A stretch of DNA of 64,000 nucleotides from contig CAVXXB010000014.1 of the NCBI GenBank assembly GCA_963765585.1, positions 315,317 through 379,316 of the forward strand. The letters are read 5' to 3'. Under the pieces are notes generated by a model. It made no database searches. It was not told where the DNA came from and saw nothing but the letters and a program-made list of their open reading frames with translations. Within the stretch, counting starts at the first letter, position 1. Every line of letters starts with the position of its first letter. Shown here piece after piece: positions 45,132-55,566 of this stretch. This DNA is from CAVXXB01 sp963765585 (GTDB taxonomy: Bacteria > Calditrichota > Calditrichia > JAJRVZ01). The position numbers and the translations under genes were made by a program.

Positions 45132-48100
45132 GTGTTTCAAAATATAATCTCAAAGAGAATATCAACAGGGCTTATTTTACTGGCCATCAATTTATTTTTA
45201 ACCACTTCCATTTTTTCCCAGCGTTTACCGGACTGGAGTAAAGGAAACCATAATTACACTAAAAAAGGGTTTATGAATGGTAACCTGATTGAAACAGTAT
45301 ATTACAATTTCGGAGAAGTGGGTGACTGGCAGAATGAGCCCAGCAGAAGCGGTGTCTGGCCAAAAGGTACCAATCCCGCTCAGACATATCTTGATGGTGT
45401 GGCTATAATTGTACAAGCTGAAGCAGAAGATCCTTTTGGTAAACTGATACATCCGCTCGAGACCAATTATTATGAATTTACCCGTGTGGATCCGGCCACA
45501 CGAGTGGCCTATGGCTGGTGGCCACTACCCAATTATACGAATACGCACTCAAACAGTCCGGCCCGGAGCGATGATCCCTCAACCTGGCCGGATAGCTGGC
45601 CTGATCGCCTTAGTGAGTTTGATGGTAAATGGAATGGATTAATTAATCCGGCAAAGCAAAATGCTGATGTGGAAACCTATTTTGTTTTTGATGACAATGA
45701 AGATCGCGAATATATCAACAAAAACAGTTTTTATCCGGATGCTGATGATACCACTCGCGGCGGTCTGGGGATGCAGGTTCGTGCCCGCGGTTTTCAATGG
45801 TCTCAGGTATTGGCAGAAGATGTAATCTTCTGGTTTTATGAGATCACAAACATGAGCACTACGGATTATGACAAGGTATTGTTTGCCCAATATGTCGACT
45901 GGGGAATTGGAGGACATGATAACTCTTCAAGCAATGCCGGTGATTATGATGAGATCTTAGATATTTCATTTGCATGGTCCACAGTAGCTTATGGCAGTCC
46001 GGGACACTGGAGTCCGGTAGGATTGGCCGCATATGCATTTTTAGAAAGTCCTGGTATTTCAACTGATTATAAAGATAATGATACCGACGGCTTGACGGAT
46101 GAACAACGGGATAATACCGCACAGGTTTTTATTGAGCAACCAGAGGACGATCCCTTTATTAATAACGTAGCCAGTGATACCGCTTTATTCAGACAGTTTT
46201 ATGGATATCCATGGCGACCGCATTGGGATGCGGACGAAAATGCGGACTGGCGATCATATACGGATGTAAACGAGAATGGCCAATGGGATGAGGGTGAACC
46301 ACTGAATGACGATGTGGGTACGGATGGTCTGGGAAATTTTGACGATGGCTATGCCGGTCCGGATGCCGACGGCACAGAAGGAAATGGCCGCCCCGATCAG
46401 GGTGAACCGGGCTTTGGATTGCTTGATAAAGATGAATCTGACCAGTTAGGTCTTACCGGATTTCTAATTTATCCGGTACATCAATATGAACTCAAAGATG
46501 ATGAGGAAAATTGGCAGGTACTTTCCTCACTGCCATCCCCACATGGACAGGTGTTAGAAAATGTAAATCTGGCAAATTATTTCTCCAGTTACTTGTTTCA
46601 TTTAAAGGGCAGAACTACCTATGGCCAGGAGACAGGTGAGACCGAGCGCTTTTCAATGGCCCTGATTTTTGGCATTGATAGCGATGACCTTTTTCGCCGT
46701 AAAAGAACGGTGCAGCAAATATATAATGCCAACTATAATTTTGCGAAACCCCCTGAAAAACCTTTAATAAAAGCGATTGCCGGCGATAAACGGGTTACAT
46801 TGTACTGGGATGATCGTTCGGAAAAGACCTTTGATGAGTTTTATCAAAAATATAATTTTGAGGGATATCGGATATACCGAAGTACAGAACCAAATTTTCT
46901 TGAAAATAAATTAATTACAGATGCGTATGGTAAATCAACCTTCAGAAAACCAATTGTCCAGTTTGATTTGGCAGATGGAATAAAAGGGCTTCATCCCATC
47001 GATGTTAATGGTGCGATGTTCAATCTGGGTGAGGATACAGGAATAAGGCATACCTATATCGATTCAAGTCTTCAGAACGGCCAAACATATTATTACGCCG
47101 TGGTAGCTTATGATCAGGGATTTACAACGACTACTGTTGAAGGACAATTCATAGGTATACCGCCATCGGAAACAACCAGCACTATAAAAGTAGATATATA
47201 TGGTGATTATAAGACGGATATAAACACAGCCGTTGTGACGCCAAGTGCCCCGGCTGCCGGTTATGTCGCACCGGAAATCAAACAAGCACCACATATAGGT
47301 CCGGGTACCGGTGGGATAATGATTAATGTATTGGATCCCGATACAGTAAAGGATGATCATACCTATCGGCTTGAGTTTCAAAATAATACGCCGTTCCACG
47401 ATGACCCAAACCCGTTATATAGTCTGATAGATTACACTTCGGGCGACACAATCATTAATGCAGTCGTCCTCTATGAAAATGAAGTGCAGACAGAAGTAAT
47501 TGATGGTTTTGCAGTAGATATTTTCCATGATGACGAAGTCGTTATAGATGAGGAACAAACAAGTTGGATACAAGGAAATACCAATTATCGAACAGAGGCT
47601 GGTTTTGATCCACGATTTGCTCCCGCATACCAGGCAAAACGAGTAGATTACCCGGCAGATTTTGAACTTACTTTTGTTGGAAAAGGGGTTGGGGACACTT
47701 CTATGCCCGCGACGAGCTTCAGCAATGCAATTCCATCTGATATAGTTATAAATAATCTCACCGAGGATCTTGATCATATTCAGTTTATTTTCCGTGATGA
47801 AAATAATGATTCCCTGTTCAATTTGAATGATGCAATATTTATTGTATCCGGAGATTCCGCCGGCAAACGGGCGACTTCATTCCGGGATTGGCGGGTCACC
47901 TGGTCGATTTCACTGTTAAAGGATACTACCATAGCCGATGTTGACCAGAGAGGACCGGAGGTAGGTGATGTATTTCATATCAGCACAAAAAAACCATTCA
48001 GAACGGGAGAATATTTTGAATTTCTGACGTCATCACCCAGGCTGGATAAGGACAAGGCTAAAACGGATTTGGATGAAATTACAGTTGTACCAAATCCATA

Positions 48101-48380
48101 TGTGGGAGCGGCTTCCTGGGAACCCATTACAAATGATGTAGGTCGTGGGGAAAGAAGAATATATTTTATAAACCTCCCTTCACAGTGTACGATACGTATA
48201 TACACTATCAGTGGACACCTGGTACAAACATTAGAGCATAATACTACTACGGCCAATGGTCAGGAACCATGGAACCTGGTTTCAAAGGATGGCATGAATG
48301 TGGCGTTCGGTATATATATATTCCATGTGGATGCACCTGGTATCGGGGAAAAAATAGGACGTTTCGCCTTAATAAAATGA
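45132..48380 (+). CDS. Large exported calcium-loop/FN3 protein with VPNPY-type C-terminal domain, cassette 2
   Basis: 1082 residues from GTG 45132; GGAG at 45118-45121 and the signal peptide (STGLILLAINLFLTTSIFSQ) support this rare start, and no ATG is available. It is a paralogue of the 20805 product: ETYFVFDDNEDREY, RGFQWSQVLAEDVIFWFYEI, Asp-rich loops (YKDNDTDGLTDEQRDN and DENADWRSYTDVNENGQWDE), an FN3-like domain (RVTLYWDDRSEKTFDEF... FEGYRIYRSTEPNF... YYYAVVAYDQG), and a C-terminal domain VVPNPYVG...FGIYIFHV...IGRFALIK. The paralogue is about 100 residues longer, mainly in the middle. No enzyme signature is visible. Its fixed position between receptor and PorV-like genes suggests a surface lid or binding partner of the receptor. 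Confidence 0.75.
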   Translation: MFQNIISKRISTGLILLAINLFLTTSIFSQRLPDWSKGNHNYTKKGFMNGNLIETVYYNFGEVGDWQNEPSRSGVWPKGTNPAQTYLDGVAIIVQAEAEDPFGKLIHPLETNYYEFTRVDPATRVAYGWWPLPNYTNTHSNSPARSDDPSTWPDSWPDRLSEFDGKWNGLINPAKQNADVETYFVFDDNEDREYINKNSFYPDADDTTRGGLGMQVRARGFQWSQVLAEDVIFWFYEITNMSTTDYDKVLFAQYVDWGIGGHDNSSSNAGDYDEILDISFAWSTVAYGSPGHWSPVGLAAYAFLESPGISTDYKDNDTDGLTDEQRDNTAQVFIEQPEDDPFINNVASDTALFRQFYGYPWRPHWDADENADWRSYTDVNENGQWDEGEPLNDDVGTDGLGNFDDGYAGPDADGTEGNGRPDQGEPGFGLLDKDESDQLGLTGFLIYPVHQYELKDDEENWQVLSSLPSPHGQVLENVNLANYFSSYLFHLKGRTTYGQETGETERFSMALIFGIDSDDLFRRKRTVQQIYNANYNFAKPPEKPLIKAIAGDKRVTLYWDDRSEKTFDEFYQKYNFEGYRIYRSTEPNFLENKLITDAYGKSTFRKPIVQFDLADGIKGLHPIDVNGAMFNLGEDTGIRHTYIDSSLQNGQTYYYAVVAYDQGFTTTTVEGQFIGIPPSETTSTIKVDIYGDYKTDINTAVVTPSAPAAGYVAPEIKQAPHIGPGTGGIMINVLDPDTVKDDHTYRLEFQNNTPFHDDPNPLYSLIDYTSGDTIINAVVLYENEVQTEVIDGFAVDIFHDDEVVIDEEQTSWIQGNTNYRTEAGFDPRFAPAYQAKRVDYPADFELTFVGKGVGDTSMPATSFSNAIPSDIVINNLTEDLDHIQFIFRDENNDSLFNLNDAIFIVSGDSAGKRATSFRDWRVTWSISLLKDTTIADVDQRGPEVGDVFHISTKKPFRTGEYFEFLTSSPRLDKDKAKTDLDEITVVPNPYVGAASWEPITNDVGRGERRIYFINLPSQCTIRIYTISGHLVQTLEHNTTTANGQEPWNLVSKDGMNVAFGIYIFHVDAPGIGEKIGRFALIK

Positions 48381-48414
48381 CACAACACAAATTAAAAATG
48401 TTGTCGGGGCTTCT

Positions 48415-49446
48415 ATGAAGTATAAAATTATTATTTTTGTCACCATAATCAGCCTGGCCGTTTCCATACAGGCACAATCAAACGAACCGGTCTCAAAAGT
48501 AGGAACCGTCGCTGCCACTTTTCTGGAGATCCCTGTCGGTGCCAGATCTGCGGGGATGGGGGGCGCCTATGTAAGTCTGGCAAATGATGTCAGTGCACTT
48601 TACTGGAACGTCGCCGGTATAATAAATCTTGATCGAAATGAAATTATGGGAATTCATACACGCTGGATTGGCGAAACCAGTTTTGATTATGCCGGATTGG
48701 TAATACCCTTTGGTGAAGCCGGAGCCTTTGGTGTCAGTTTTACCTCTCTAAGCATGGATGACATGAAAGTAAGAACTATTGATAAACCGGAGGGCACCGG
48801 TGAATATTTCAGTGCCGGGGATATAAGTATCGGCCTGTCATATGCGTTTAATCTGACCGAGCGGTTTGCCCTCGGATTTACCGGGAAATATATCCAGCAG
48901 TCAATCTGGCACATGACAGCGAATGCCTTTGCTCTGGATGCCGGAACGACGTTTAAGACAGATTTGCTAAATGGTATGGTTATTGGCGCTTCTATATCAA
49001 ATTTCGGGACTCAAATCAAAATGGAAGGACGCGATACCAGGACGTTTCAAGCAGCAGATGAGACAAAAATGGGTTCAAATCAAAATATTCCACACAATAT
49101 CGAGATGGATGCCTGGGATCTCCCCTTACTTTTTCAAATTGGTGTTTCAACCAATGCCATTCAGACCGAACAATTTCGCTGGACAGTTGCCGTGGACGCC
49201 CTGCATCCCACTGATAATTACGAAAGTGTGAATATTGGAACTGAACTTGCTTTCCAGGAATTTATTTTTCTACGTGGTGGATACAATGCATTATTTTTGG
49301 ATGATAGCGAAGGTGGACTGGCAATCGGGGTTGGATTTTCTACCAAATCACTTTTTAGTAACGTCCTGTTAAAATTCGATTTTGCTTATCAGGATATGAG
49401 TCGGCTCGAAAATGCACAATTTTTGTCCGTTGCTTTAGAATTCTGA
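48415..49446 (+). CDS. PorV/PorQ-family outer-membrane protein, cassette 2
   Basis: 343 residues. Signal peptide ends SIQAQ. It carries the family block VAATFLEIPVGARSAGMGGAYVSLANDVSALYWNVAGI, closer to canonical PorV-type sequences than its cassette-1 homologue, and a strand-rich body ending FLSVALEF. Shared internal blocks with the 24399 product include GTGE-F/Y-S, S-I-W-H-M-x-A-x-A-F-A-L-D and the FLRGGY segment. It lies 34 bp after the large exported protein and 78 bp before the parvulin gene. As with cassette 1, a shuttle or pore for the neighbouring exported protein is inferred from PorV of type IX secretion. Confidence 0.87.
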   Translation: MKYKIIIFVTIISLAVSIQAQSNEPVSKVGTVAATFLEIPVGARSAGMGGAYVSLANDVSALYWNVAGIINLDRNEIMGIHTRWIGETSFDYAGLVIPFGEAGAFGVSFTSLSMDDMKVRTIDKPEGTGEYFSAGDISIGLSYAFNLTERFALGFTGKYIQQSIWHMTANAFALDAGTTFKTDLLNGMVIGASISNFGTQIKMEGRDTRTFQAADETKMGSNQNIPHNIEMDAWDLPLLFQIGVSTNAIQTEQFRWTVAVDALHPTDNYESVNIGTELAFQEFIFLRGGYNALFLDDSEGGLAIGVGFSTKSLFSNVLLKFDFAYQDMSRLENAQFLSVALEF

Positions 49447-49524
49447 TGCTGGACAAAGCGATTCTTTCATCGGGTATAAATACGTTCTGATTTGTCGAAT
49501 TTCACAGGGAAGCAATTTTTTCAA

Positions 49525-51144
49525 ATGATTCAAAAGCCTTATAAGAAAGCCAGGCACTCCAATATATTTCTTATACCCATAGTTTTTTCTATCATCCTGG
49601 GCTCTCAATCCCGCGCTCAGGACACAGATAAAACTTCCCCGGGATCGTTTGAATTTGATCAATATGATACACCAATAGTTGCCACTGTCGCCAATATAAA
49701 TATTTCGGCCAAAGAGTTTATGCTTAGTGCTACGAATTCGGTCCGGCGTTTTTAAAGCGATCTAAGGATTCAAAAAAGCGTTACTTAATGGTGATGATCT
49801 ATGAGAAACTGCTGGCTATAGAAGGGTACAAAAACGGGCTGGATAGCAATGAAAACGTTGTCCGGTCTGTCAAGGCCTATACCGATGATATAATGACCGA
49901 AGAATTATTTAAAGATGAGGTTATGAGCCAGGTAAAAGTCAGCAATACAGAAATTGACGGGGCCATACCACTTGAAAAGATTCAGGTATCTTTACACTGG
50001 CTCTACACGGCTGATAAAAATGAAATATTTAGTCTGTGGAATTTGCTGAATAGCGGCGCTTCATTTGACAGTTTATTTTCATTACAATTCAATAATGACG
50101 TATCAAAAAGTGACCGTACTTTAAATTCCAGCTATTTTCAATTGCAGCAAAAGAATCCACAATTGGCCGCTATTGTGAATAATCTGATTCCTGGTGATTA
50201 TTCAAAGCCAATACATGTTGATGATGGATGGTATATTGTACTGCTTGAAAATATATTGACCAATGTTGTTATGACCGAGACTGAAATGACTAAAGCGCGA
50301 CAAGAATTAGAGCGATCCATTTTCAAGCAGAAACTCGATATCGCCTCCGATAACTATGTTCAGGAATTAATGAACGCTCAAAATCCCGTTATCGATCAGA
50401 CTGCATTTTCCCGGGTTGTATACTATCTGAATAACGAATTTCTCTACCCGGATATTTATGAAACTGATTTACTGCAAAAATTGCTTCCAAAGACCAGCAA
50501 TGATACAAATCCGGATATTACTAAAAATTCTGATCAGATTTTAATCAGATCTAAATTATATCACATACGATTGCAGGATTTTGTTGATTGGTTCCGGCCA
50601 CGAATGGCTTATTTGAAATATTCCTCTGACTCTGCCGAAAATTTTATTCTATCCGTACAACAGATTATTTGGCGTATGGTACGTGACTACCTGCTGGTTC
50701 AAAGAGCATTGAAACTCTCGCTGGATGATAGGAAAGGGGTTAAAATTCAAGCGGCATGGTGGCAGGATAAAATCGTATATAATGCCATGAAATCGGAAAT
50801 TGCGAAATCAATTACATTCACTGAAAATGATCTGCGGATCTATTACAATGCCCATACTGATAATTATCTTGATACCAATGACAATGTAATTGACTTTGAC
50901 AGAGCAAATAATGAATGTTAGGAGTGATTACATTAGAGAAAAATATATGGATAAAATAATGCGCAATGTTTTAAACCTAAAACAAACCTATGAAATAGAG
51001 ATTTTTGATGATGTACTTAAAAATTTAAATGTCGAGGATGAACAAAATCCAAAAGCGATTGATATGTTTATTGTAAAAAAAGGTGGGCTGCTTCCCCGCC
51101 AACCGTATCCTACAATTGATTGGGAATGGCAGCAATGGTACTAA
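49525..51144 (+). CDS. Parvulin-type peptidyl-prolyl isomerase-like exported protein, cassette 2 (two frameshifts)
   Basis: About 540 residues after correction. ATG 49525 gives a signal peptide (NIFLIPIVFSIILGSQSRAQ); unlike the cassette-1 homologue it has no lipobox. The frame shifts at about 49730 (one base missing; the next frame reads YEFGPAFLKRSKDSKKRYL) and about 50915 (one extra base; the next frame reads NVRSDYIREKYM). The parvulin-like part is about residues 150-245 (VSLHWLYTADKNE... GDYSKPIHVDDGWYIVLLENI). It aligns with the 25743 product at both ends, including a final ...ID-M-F-I/V-I/V-K/Q motif. The solute-binding gene begins inside its last codons, so translation may be coupled. 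Confidence 0.7.
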
Positions 51145-52427
51145 AATCTGTTTGCTTAGTTATGCCTTTGGTTCTGGTATTTTTCTGTTTTTCATGTTCG
51201 AGTCAGGATGACTCGGAGGATTCCCGGTTGCTATACTGGTCGGCAAATAATCCGTATGAAATAGAATTTGCCGAGAGTGTCGTCGGGAAATGGAATGTCG
51301 CGCATCCCAGAAAGCCCGTTCGATTTCAACCGGTGCCGGAAGGCCGGTCCAGCGAAGAATTTATTCTGGCTGCGGTGGTTGGTAAAACTACACCCGATAT
51401 GTACTCAAATATGTGGCAGGGTGATGTGGAAACCTATGCCCGCGCCGGTGTTTTAATTCCCCTCGACACGCTCGATGGCTTTATGGAATTTATCTATCAA
51501 CGTTGTGACAGCGCGGTGATTTCTGAAGTTACTTCCACCGATGGTCATATTTATCAAATTCCCTGGAAAATCAATCCGATTATGCTGTTGTATAATAAAG
51601 GACTTATGGAATCGGCCGGTTTTGCTGAACCGCCTGCAACCTATTCTGAATTTATCAAGGCTGCTGAGAACGTATCTACCGATCTGGATGGCGATGGCTA
51701 TGTAGATCGCTGGGTTGGCTATTCAAATGTGCTGGTCACATGGCTGCAGCGATTCTTCGATTTTTATTCGCTGTATCTTGGGGCATCGGGTGGAGGAAAA
51801 CTTGTTGACGGAGATAGCGTTGTTTTCAATAATAAAGCGGCGATAGAAACATTTCGTTTTTTGCAAAAGATGTATGCCAATAACTATTTCTCTAAGGAAT
51901 TGCTTTCGGCAAGACAGGATGTGTTTCTTGGCGGAATTATTGCGACCCGTTTTACCGGACCATGGGAAATAATTCATGCCGAAAAATTCAAGCCGAAGGG
52001 GTTTAGGTACGGGTTTAGCCATCTTCCCGTTCCCGATGATCATGTTGGGGATATTTATACCTACGGCGATCCCAAAAACATGGTTATATTTAACACCTGT
52101 TCTGATCCACAACGTGCCTGGGAATTCCTGCGCTTTGCCATCAACAAGGAAAATGATCTGGAATTCTTAAAAATTACAACCCAGTTGCCGCGGCGAAAAA
52201 ATATTTTCGAAGACCCGTATTTTGCAGAGTATTTCACAGATAATCCGCGAATGATTCCTTTCGCAAAACAGTCGAAATTTGTCAGGGGAACAGATCCCAC
52301 TCCGGCATTAAAAGAGATCTTTGATGTCATCTCGCGGGAATACGAAGCCTGCGTTATACATAGTGTAAAAACCCCGGAACAAGCCATTGCCGATGCGGCG
52401 AAGTGGGCACAATTACTACTCGATTGA
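51135..52427 (+). CDS. Sugar ABC transporter substrate-binding lipoprotein
   Basis: 430 residues from ATG 51135, overlapping the previous stop by 10 bases; ATG 51126 is possible. Lipoprotein signal VMPLVLVFFCFSC. It has the family-1 solute-binding pattern: LLYWSANNPYEIEFAESVV at the first strand, PDMYSNMWQGDVETYARAGVLIPLD, YQIPWKINPIMLLYNKGLMESAGF, and near the end AWEFLRFAINKENDLEFL. Members of this family bind di- to oligosaccharides (maltodextrins, mannosides and others). Two permease genes follow, but no ATPase gene is in the window; importers of this type often share an ATPase (MsmX/UgpC style) encoded elsewhere. Neighbouring GH130 and GH2 genes suggest a beta-mannoside, which is inference. 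Confidence 0.88.
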   Translation: MVLKSVCLVMPLVLVFFCFSCSSQDDSEDSRLLYWSANNPYEIEFAESVVGKWNVAHPRKPVRFQPVPEGRSSEEFILAAVVGKTTPDMYSNMWQGDVETYARAGVLIPLDTLDGFMEFIYQRCDSAVISEVTSTDGHIYQIPWKINPIMLLYNKGLMESAGFAEPPATYSEFIKAAENVSTDLDGDGYVDRWVGYSNVLVTWLQRFFDFYSLYLGASGGGKLVDGDSVVFNNKAAIETFRFLQKMYANNYFSKELLSARQDVFLGGIIATRFTGPWEIIHAEKFKPKGFRYGFSHLPVPDDHVGDIYTYGDPKNMVIFNTCSDPQRAWEFLRFAINKENDLEFLKITTQLPRRKNIFEDPYFAEYFTDNPRMIPFAKQSKFVRGTDPTPALKEIFDVISREYEACVIHSVKTPEQAIADAAKWAQLLLD

Positions 52428-52435
52428 GGTTATAG

Positions 52436-53293
52436 TTGATTAAAAAATCAAAATTGACACCATATTTAATGGTTTCACCTTATCTGTTCCACTTTCTGGT
52501 ATTTGTGGCCTTTCCGGTCATATTTTCCTTTGTGCTGATGTTTCACCGCTGGAATATTATATCACCAATGGAATATGTAGGTCTGAATAATTTTACACGT
52601 CTTTTTCAAGATGCCCTGTTTTTTAAAGCCATAATAAATACATTTATTTTTCTGACAATTCATATTCCGTTACAGATTATACTGGCACTATTTTTGGCAG
52701 AACTCTTAAATCAGCAAATCAGGTTCAGATCTTTTTTCCGGGCCGCATATTTTCTACCGGTGGTGATTTCGGGTGTCGTAGTAACCATATTATGGCAACA
52801 ATTGTACGGCCTCGATATGGGTCTGTTTAATCGCATACTGGTAGCACTTGGTTTAAATAAGGTCGGATGGCTTATTGACCCGGCGATGGCCATGCCTTCC
52901 ATCGCCATTATGGCCACATGGAAAAATGTTGGATTGTATGTTGTCCTGTTTCTGGTGGGTCTGCAAGGGGTGCCTCCGCACTATTATGAAGCAGCCGATA
53001 TTGATGGCGCGACACATTGGCAAAAATTCAGATACATCACACTACCGGCCATTAATCCGACTATTTTCATGGTTGTTATCCTATCCACGTTGGGTGGATT
53101 CTCTCTATTCATCGAGCCGTATATCATGACCGGTGGCGGACCATTAAACAGCACTATTTCTGCCATGTTGTATATCTATAAACAGGGATTTTCATTTTAT
53201 CATATGGGATATGCGGCAGCGCTCGGATTCTTTTTTGCTGCGATTATCATGATAGTAGTCGTGCTTCAGAAGAAGTTTATTGAAAAGGGATAG
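52436..53293 (+). CDS. Sugar ABC transporter permease (MalF/UgpA type)
   Basis: 285 residues with six membrane segments. The start is TTG 52436, supported by GAGG at 52426-52429 and by the lack of a nearby ATG that keeps the N-terminus MIKKSKLTPYLMVSPYLFHFL. The cytoplasmic EAA loop that docks the ATPase reads EAADIDGATHWQKFRYITLPAINP. The C-terminal half has the usual GGFSLFIEPYIMTGGGP block before the last membrane segments. It follows the binding-protein gene by 8 bp. The partner permease is separated by 244 bp of repeats rather than the usual few bases. Confidence 0.92.
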   Translation: MIKKSKLTPYLMVSPYLFHFLVFVAFPVIFSFVLMFHRWNIISPMEYVGLNNFTRLFQDALFFKAIINTFIFLTIHIPLQIILALFLAELLNQQIRFRSFFRAAYFLPVVISGVVVTILWQQLYGLDMGLFNRILVALGLNKVGWLIDPAMAMPSIAIMATWKNVGLYVVLFLVGLQGVPPHYYEAADIDGATHWQKFRYITLPAINPTIFMVVILSTLGGFSLFIEPYIMTGGGPLNSTISAMLYIYKQGFSFYHMGYAAALGFFFAAIIMIVVVLQKKFIEKG

Positions 53294-53537
53294 AATTCAG
53301 TTATTTCGTCAAAAAAATAGCACACGGATTTCGCGGATTAAACGGATTTTCACGGGGCGTTAAACAATATAGGTTACCTGACGGGTATGCACTCTCTGGT
53401 TTCCAAACTGAGTTTGGGAACCCAATTGTGTTCCCAAGTTCAACTTGGGAACAAGAATATCAAAATTCCGTCAATCCTGTTATCCTGTCTAAAAAAAACA
53501 CTAGTCATATAGCACAATATATAAAGAAGCAGGCCAA
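53294..53537. repeat. Repeat-filled gap between the two permease genes
   Basis: Three repeat types in 244 bp: an AATAGCACACGGATTT element (53317-53355, other copy at 5513 inverted); two hairpins of the same family, TTCCAAACTGAGTTTGGGAA (53401-53420) and TTCCCAAGTTCAACTTGGGA (53431-53450); and CAATCCTGTTATCCTGTC (about 53475). It looks like an insertion of intergenic repeats into an operon. Confidence 0.7.
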
Positions 53538-54347
53538 ATGAAAAAGTGGTTGATATATTCGGGATTATTGGTTGGTGGACTGATGTTTATCTATCCGTTC
53601 TATTGGATGATCATCGCATCATTATCCCCGGAGCAGGAGATAGCAGGACTGACATTTTTGCCATCCGGATTCAGTTTGCATAGTTATTTGCACATGTTCC
53701 AAAAAATTGCAATTGGCAGAGCATTTTTTAACAGCATGTTTGTATCGGTCTCTATCACAGCCGGAGTATTGGTGTTCAGTTCGATGGTCGGATATGCACT
53801 TTCCAGATTACAATTTCGCGGTAGTAATGTTATTTTTTATATTATTATTTTCACGATGACATTGCCATTTCAGATCACTCTTATACCACAATACATATTG
53901 ATCGTTAAGCTGGGATGGGCTAATACTTATTATGCCTTGATTATTCCATATCTGGTCAGTACGATGGGAATACTCCTATTCAGACAATATTTTATGAGCA
54001 TCCCCCAGGATCTGATAGATGCGGCCAGGATTGATGGATGTGGTGAATTGAGAATATTGTTTCGCATATTGTGGCCAAATTCGATCCCGGCATTGGTGAC
54101 CGTTGGCATTCTTACTTTTATGGCAGCATGGAACGAAGTTCTGTGGCCGCTTATTGTAATCCGAACCGAGGAAGCAATGACCATGCCGCAAATGGTGACT
54201 CTTTTTGCCGTGGGTGGAAGGGCGGAATCCCAATTGGGCACAAAACTGGCTGCGGCTGCGACATTGGCAATCCCGGTACTTGTTACTTATTCATTCTTCC
54301 AGAGATATTTTATTCAAAGTATGGCTTCGACCGGCTTAAAGGAGTAA
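53538..54347 (+). CDS. Sugar ABC transporter permease (MalG/UgpE type)
   Basis: 269 residues, six membrane segments. Start ATG 53538 with N-terminus MKKWLIYSGLLVGGLMFIYPFYWMI, typical of the MalG group. The EAA loop reads DAARIDGCGELRILFRILWPNSIPAL, and the MAAWNEVLWPLIV block follows as in CUT1 importers. It forms the membrane channel with the 52436 product. The GH130 gene starts 3 bp after its stop, so importer and phosphorolytic enzymes are in one unit. It may need its own promoter because of the repeat gap upstream. Confidence 0.92.
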   Translation: MKKWLIYSGLLVGGLMFIYPFYWMIIASLSPEQEIAGLTFLPSGFSLHSYLHMFQKIAIGRAFFNSMFVSVSITAGVLVFSSMVGYALSRLQFRGSNVIFYIIIFTMTLPFQITLIPQYILIVKLGWANTYYALIIPYLVSTMGILLFRQYFMSIPQDLIDAARIDGCGELRILFRILWPNSIPALVTVGILTFMAAWNEVLWPLIVIRTEEAMTMPQMVTLFAVGGRAESQLGTKLAAAATLAIPVLVTYSFFQRYFIQSMASTGLKE

Positions 54348-54350
54348 GCA

Positions 54351-55566
54351 ATGGAAATTCAGATAAAACGCCATAAATATAATCTGAATCCTGATATTAC
54401 ACGGGTGGTGTGTAATTATTTTTCTTATGGGGATGAAGCAAGAATAAAACGGATTGCAGACCGGGTTTCAGGCTTGAATGAAAAAGAATCTGAAAATGAA
54501 TATAATCGTTTGCTGAGAGATTTTTCACCTCGACACAAAAATTTTATCAAACTGATCGAAAGCAATTATAAAAAAGTAGAAGGCTTATTATCTGAAACTA
54601 CAACTCTCTCCGATCTTAAAAAACAGTTGATTGGTGCATATTTTAGCAGTGAATATTCATTTGAGGCTGCGGCTTTAATGAATCCCTCCATGGTCCCGGG
54701 TCAAACAAACGATTCGTTCGTTTTGAGTCTGCGACAGGTTGGTGAGGGGCATATATCCTCGATTGGTTTCCGAAACGGTATGATTGATAAGGCAGGCAAT
54801 ATTAGTGCGAAAAAGCTTCCGCATATGCGCAACTGCCACAGGTCGATGATCAGGGACCTGACATCCGGTTACATTTTGATGAAGATTCCCTACTATCAGA
54901 ACGCATCGTATTCCCAACCGCACCGGATGAGTGTAATGGTATGGAGGATGCCCGGTTTGTAAAATTTGAAGATGACCAATACTATGCGACTTTTACTGCT
55001 TATGACGGACATAAAATTACAATTAAAATGCTGGTGACAAAAGACTTCCTCGATTTCACAGTTAAAAAATTACATGGCCGGGGTGTCAAAAATAAGGGGA
55101 TGGCATTGTTTCCGGAAAAGATCGATGGAAAATTCGCTATGATTGCCCGCCATGATGGTGAAAACCTCTATTATATGTTGTCGGATAAAATTGATCATTG
55201 GGAAGATGCATCTCTGATTGCGCAACCGCTTGAATCCTGGGAATTTGTACAAATCGGTAATTGCGGCTCGCCGATGAGGACAGATCATGGCTGGATACTG
55301 CTGACCCATGCCGTGGGTGCCATGCGCCAATATGTTATTAGTGCGTACTTGCTGGATCTTCAAGATCCGCAAAAATAATCGGACGTTTAAAAGATCCGCT
55401 TATCATACCGGATGAGAGTGAGCGGGAAGGATATGTACCCAATGTGGTTTACTCATGCGGTGGCATGATCCATAACCGGGAATTGTTCATTCCATATGCC
55501 AAATCAGACCACCGGTCCGGGTTTGCATCAATTGGAGTGGATGATTTAATAAGGCAGATGAAATAA
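54351..55566 (+). CDS. GH130 mannoside phosphorylase/mannosidase, long form (two frameshifts)
   Basis: About 405 residues after correction, cytoplasmic. An approx. 90-residue helical head (YNLNPDITRVVCNYFSYGDE... FSPRHKNFIKLIE) precedes the five-bladed propeller. Visible family blocks are EAAALMNPSMVP, GEGHISSIGFRNG, NGMEDARF with the catalytic Asp, YYATFTAYDG, KNKGMALFPEKIDGKFAMIARHD, PDESEREGYVPNVVYSCGG and a final ASIGVDDL. The frame shifts near 54870 (one base missing; the next frame reads HFDEDSLLSERIVFP) and in the A5 run near 55373 (one A missing; the next frame reads IIGRLKDPL). GH130 enzymes phosphorolyse beta-mannosides or hydrolyse beta-1,2-mannosides. The long form with a helical head is closer to hydrolase-like subgroups, but subgroup cannot be fixed by eye. 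Confidence 0.82.

Noticed and set aside
51135..54347. Complete ABC importer
   Set aside because: Binding protein and two permeases are present but no ATP-binding gene occurs in the window; the importer must borrow an ATPase from elsewhere.
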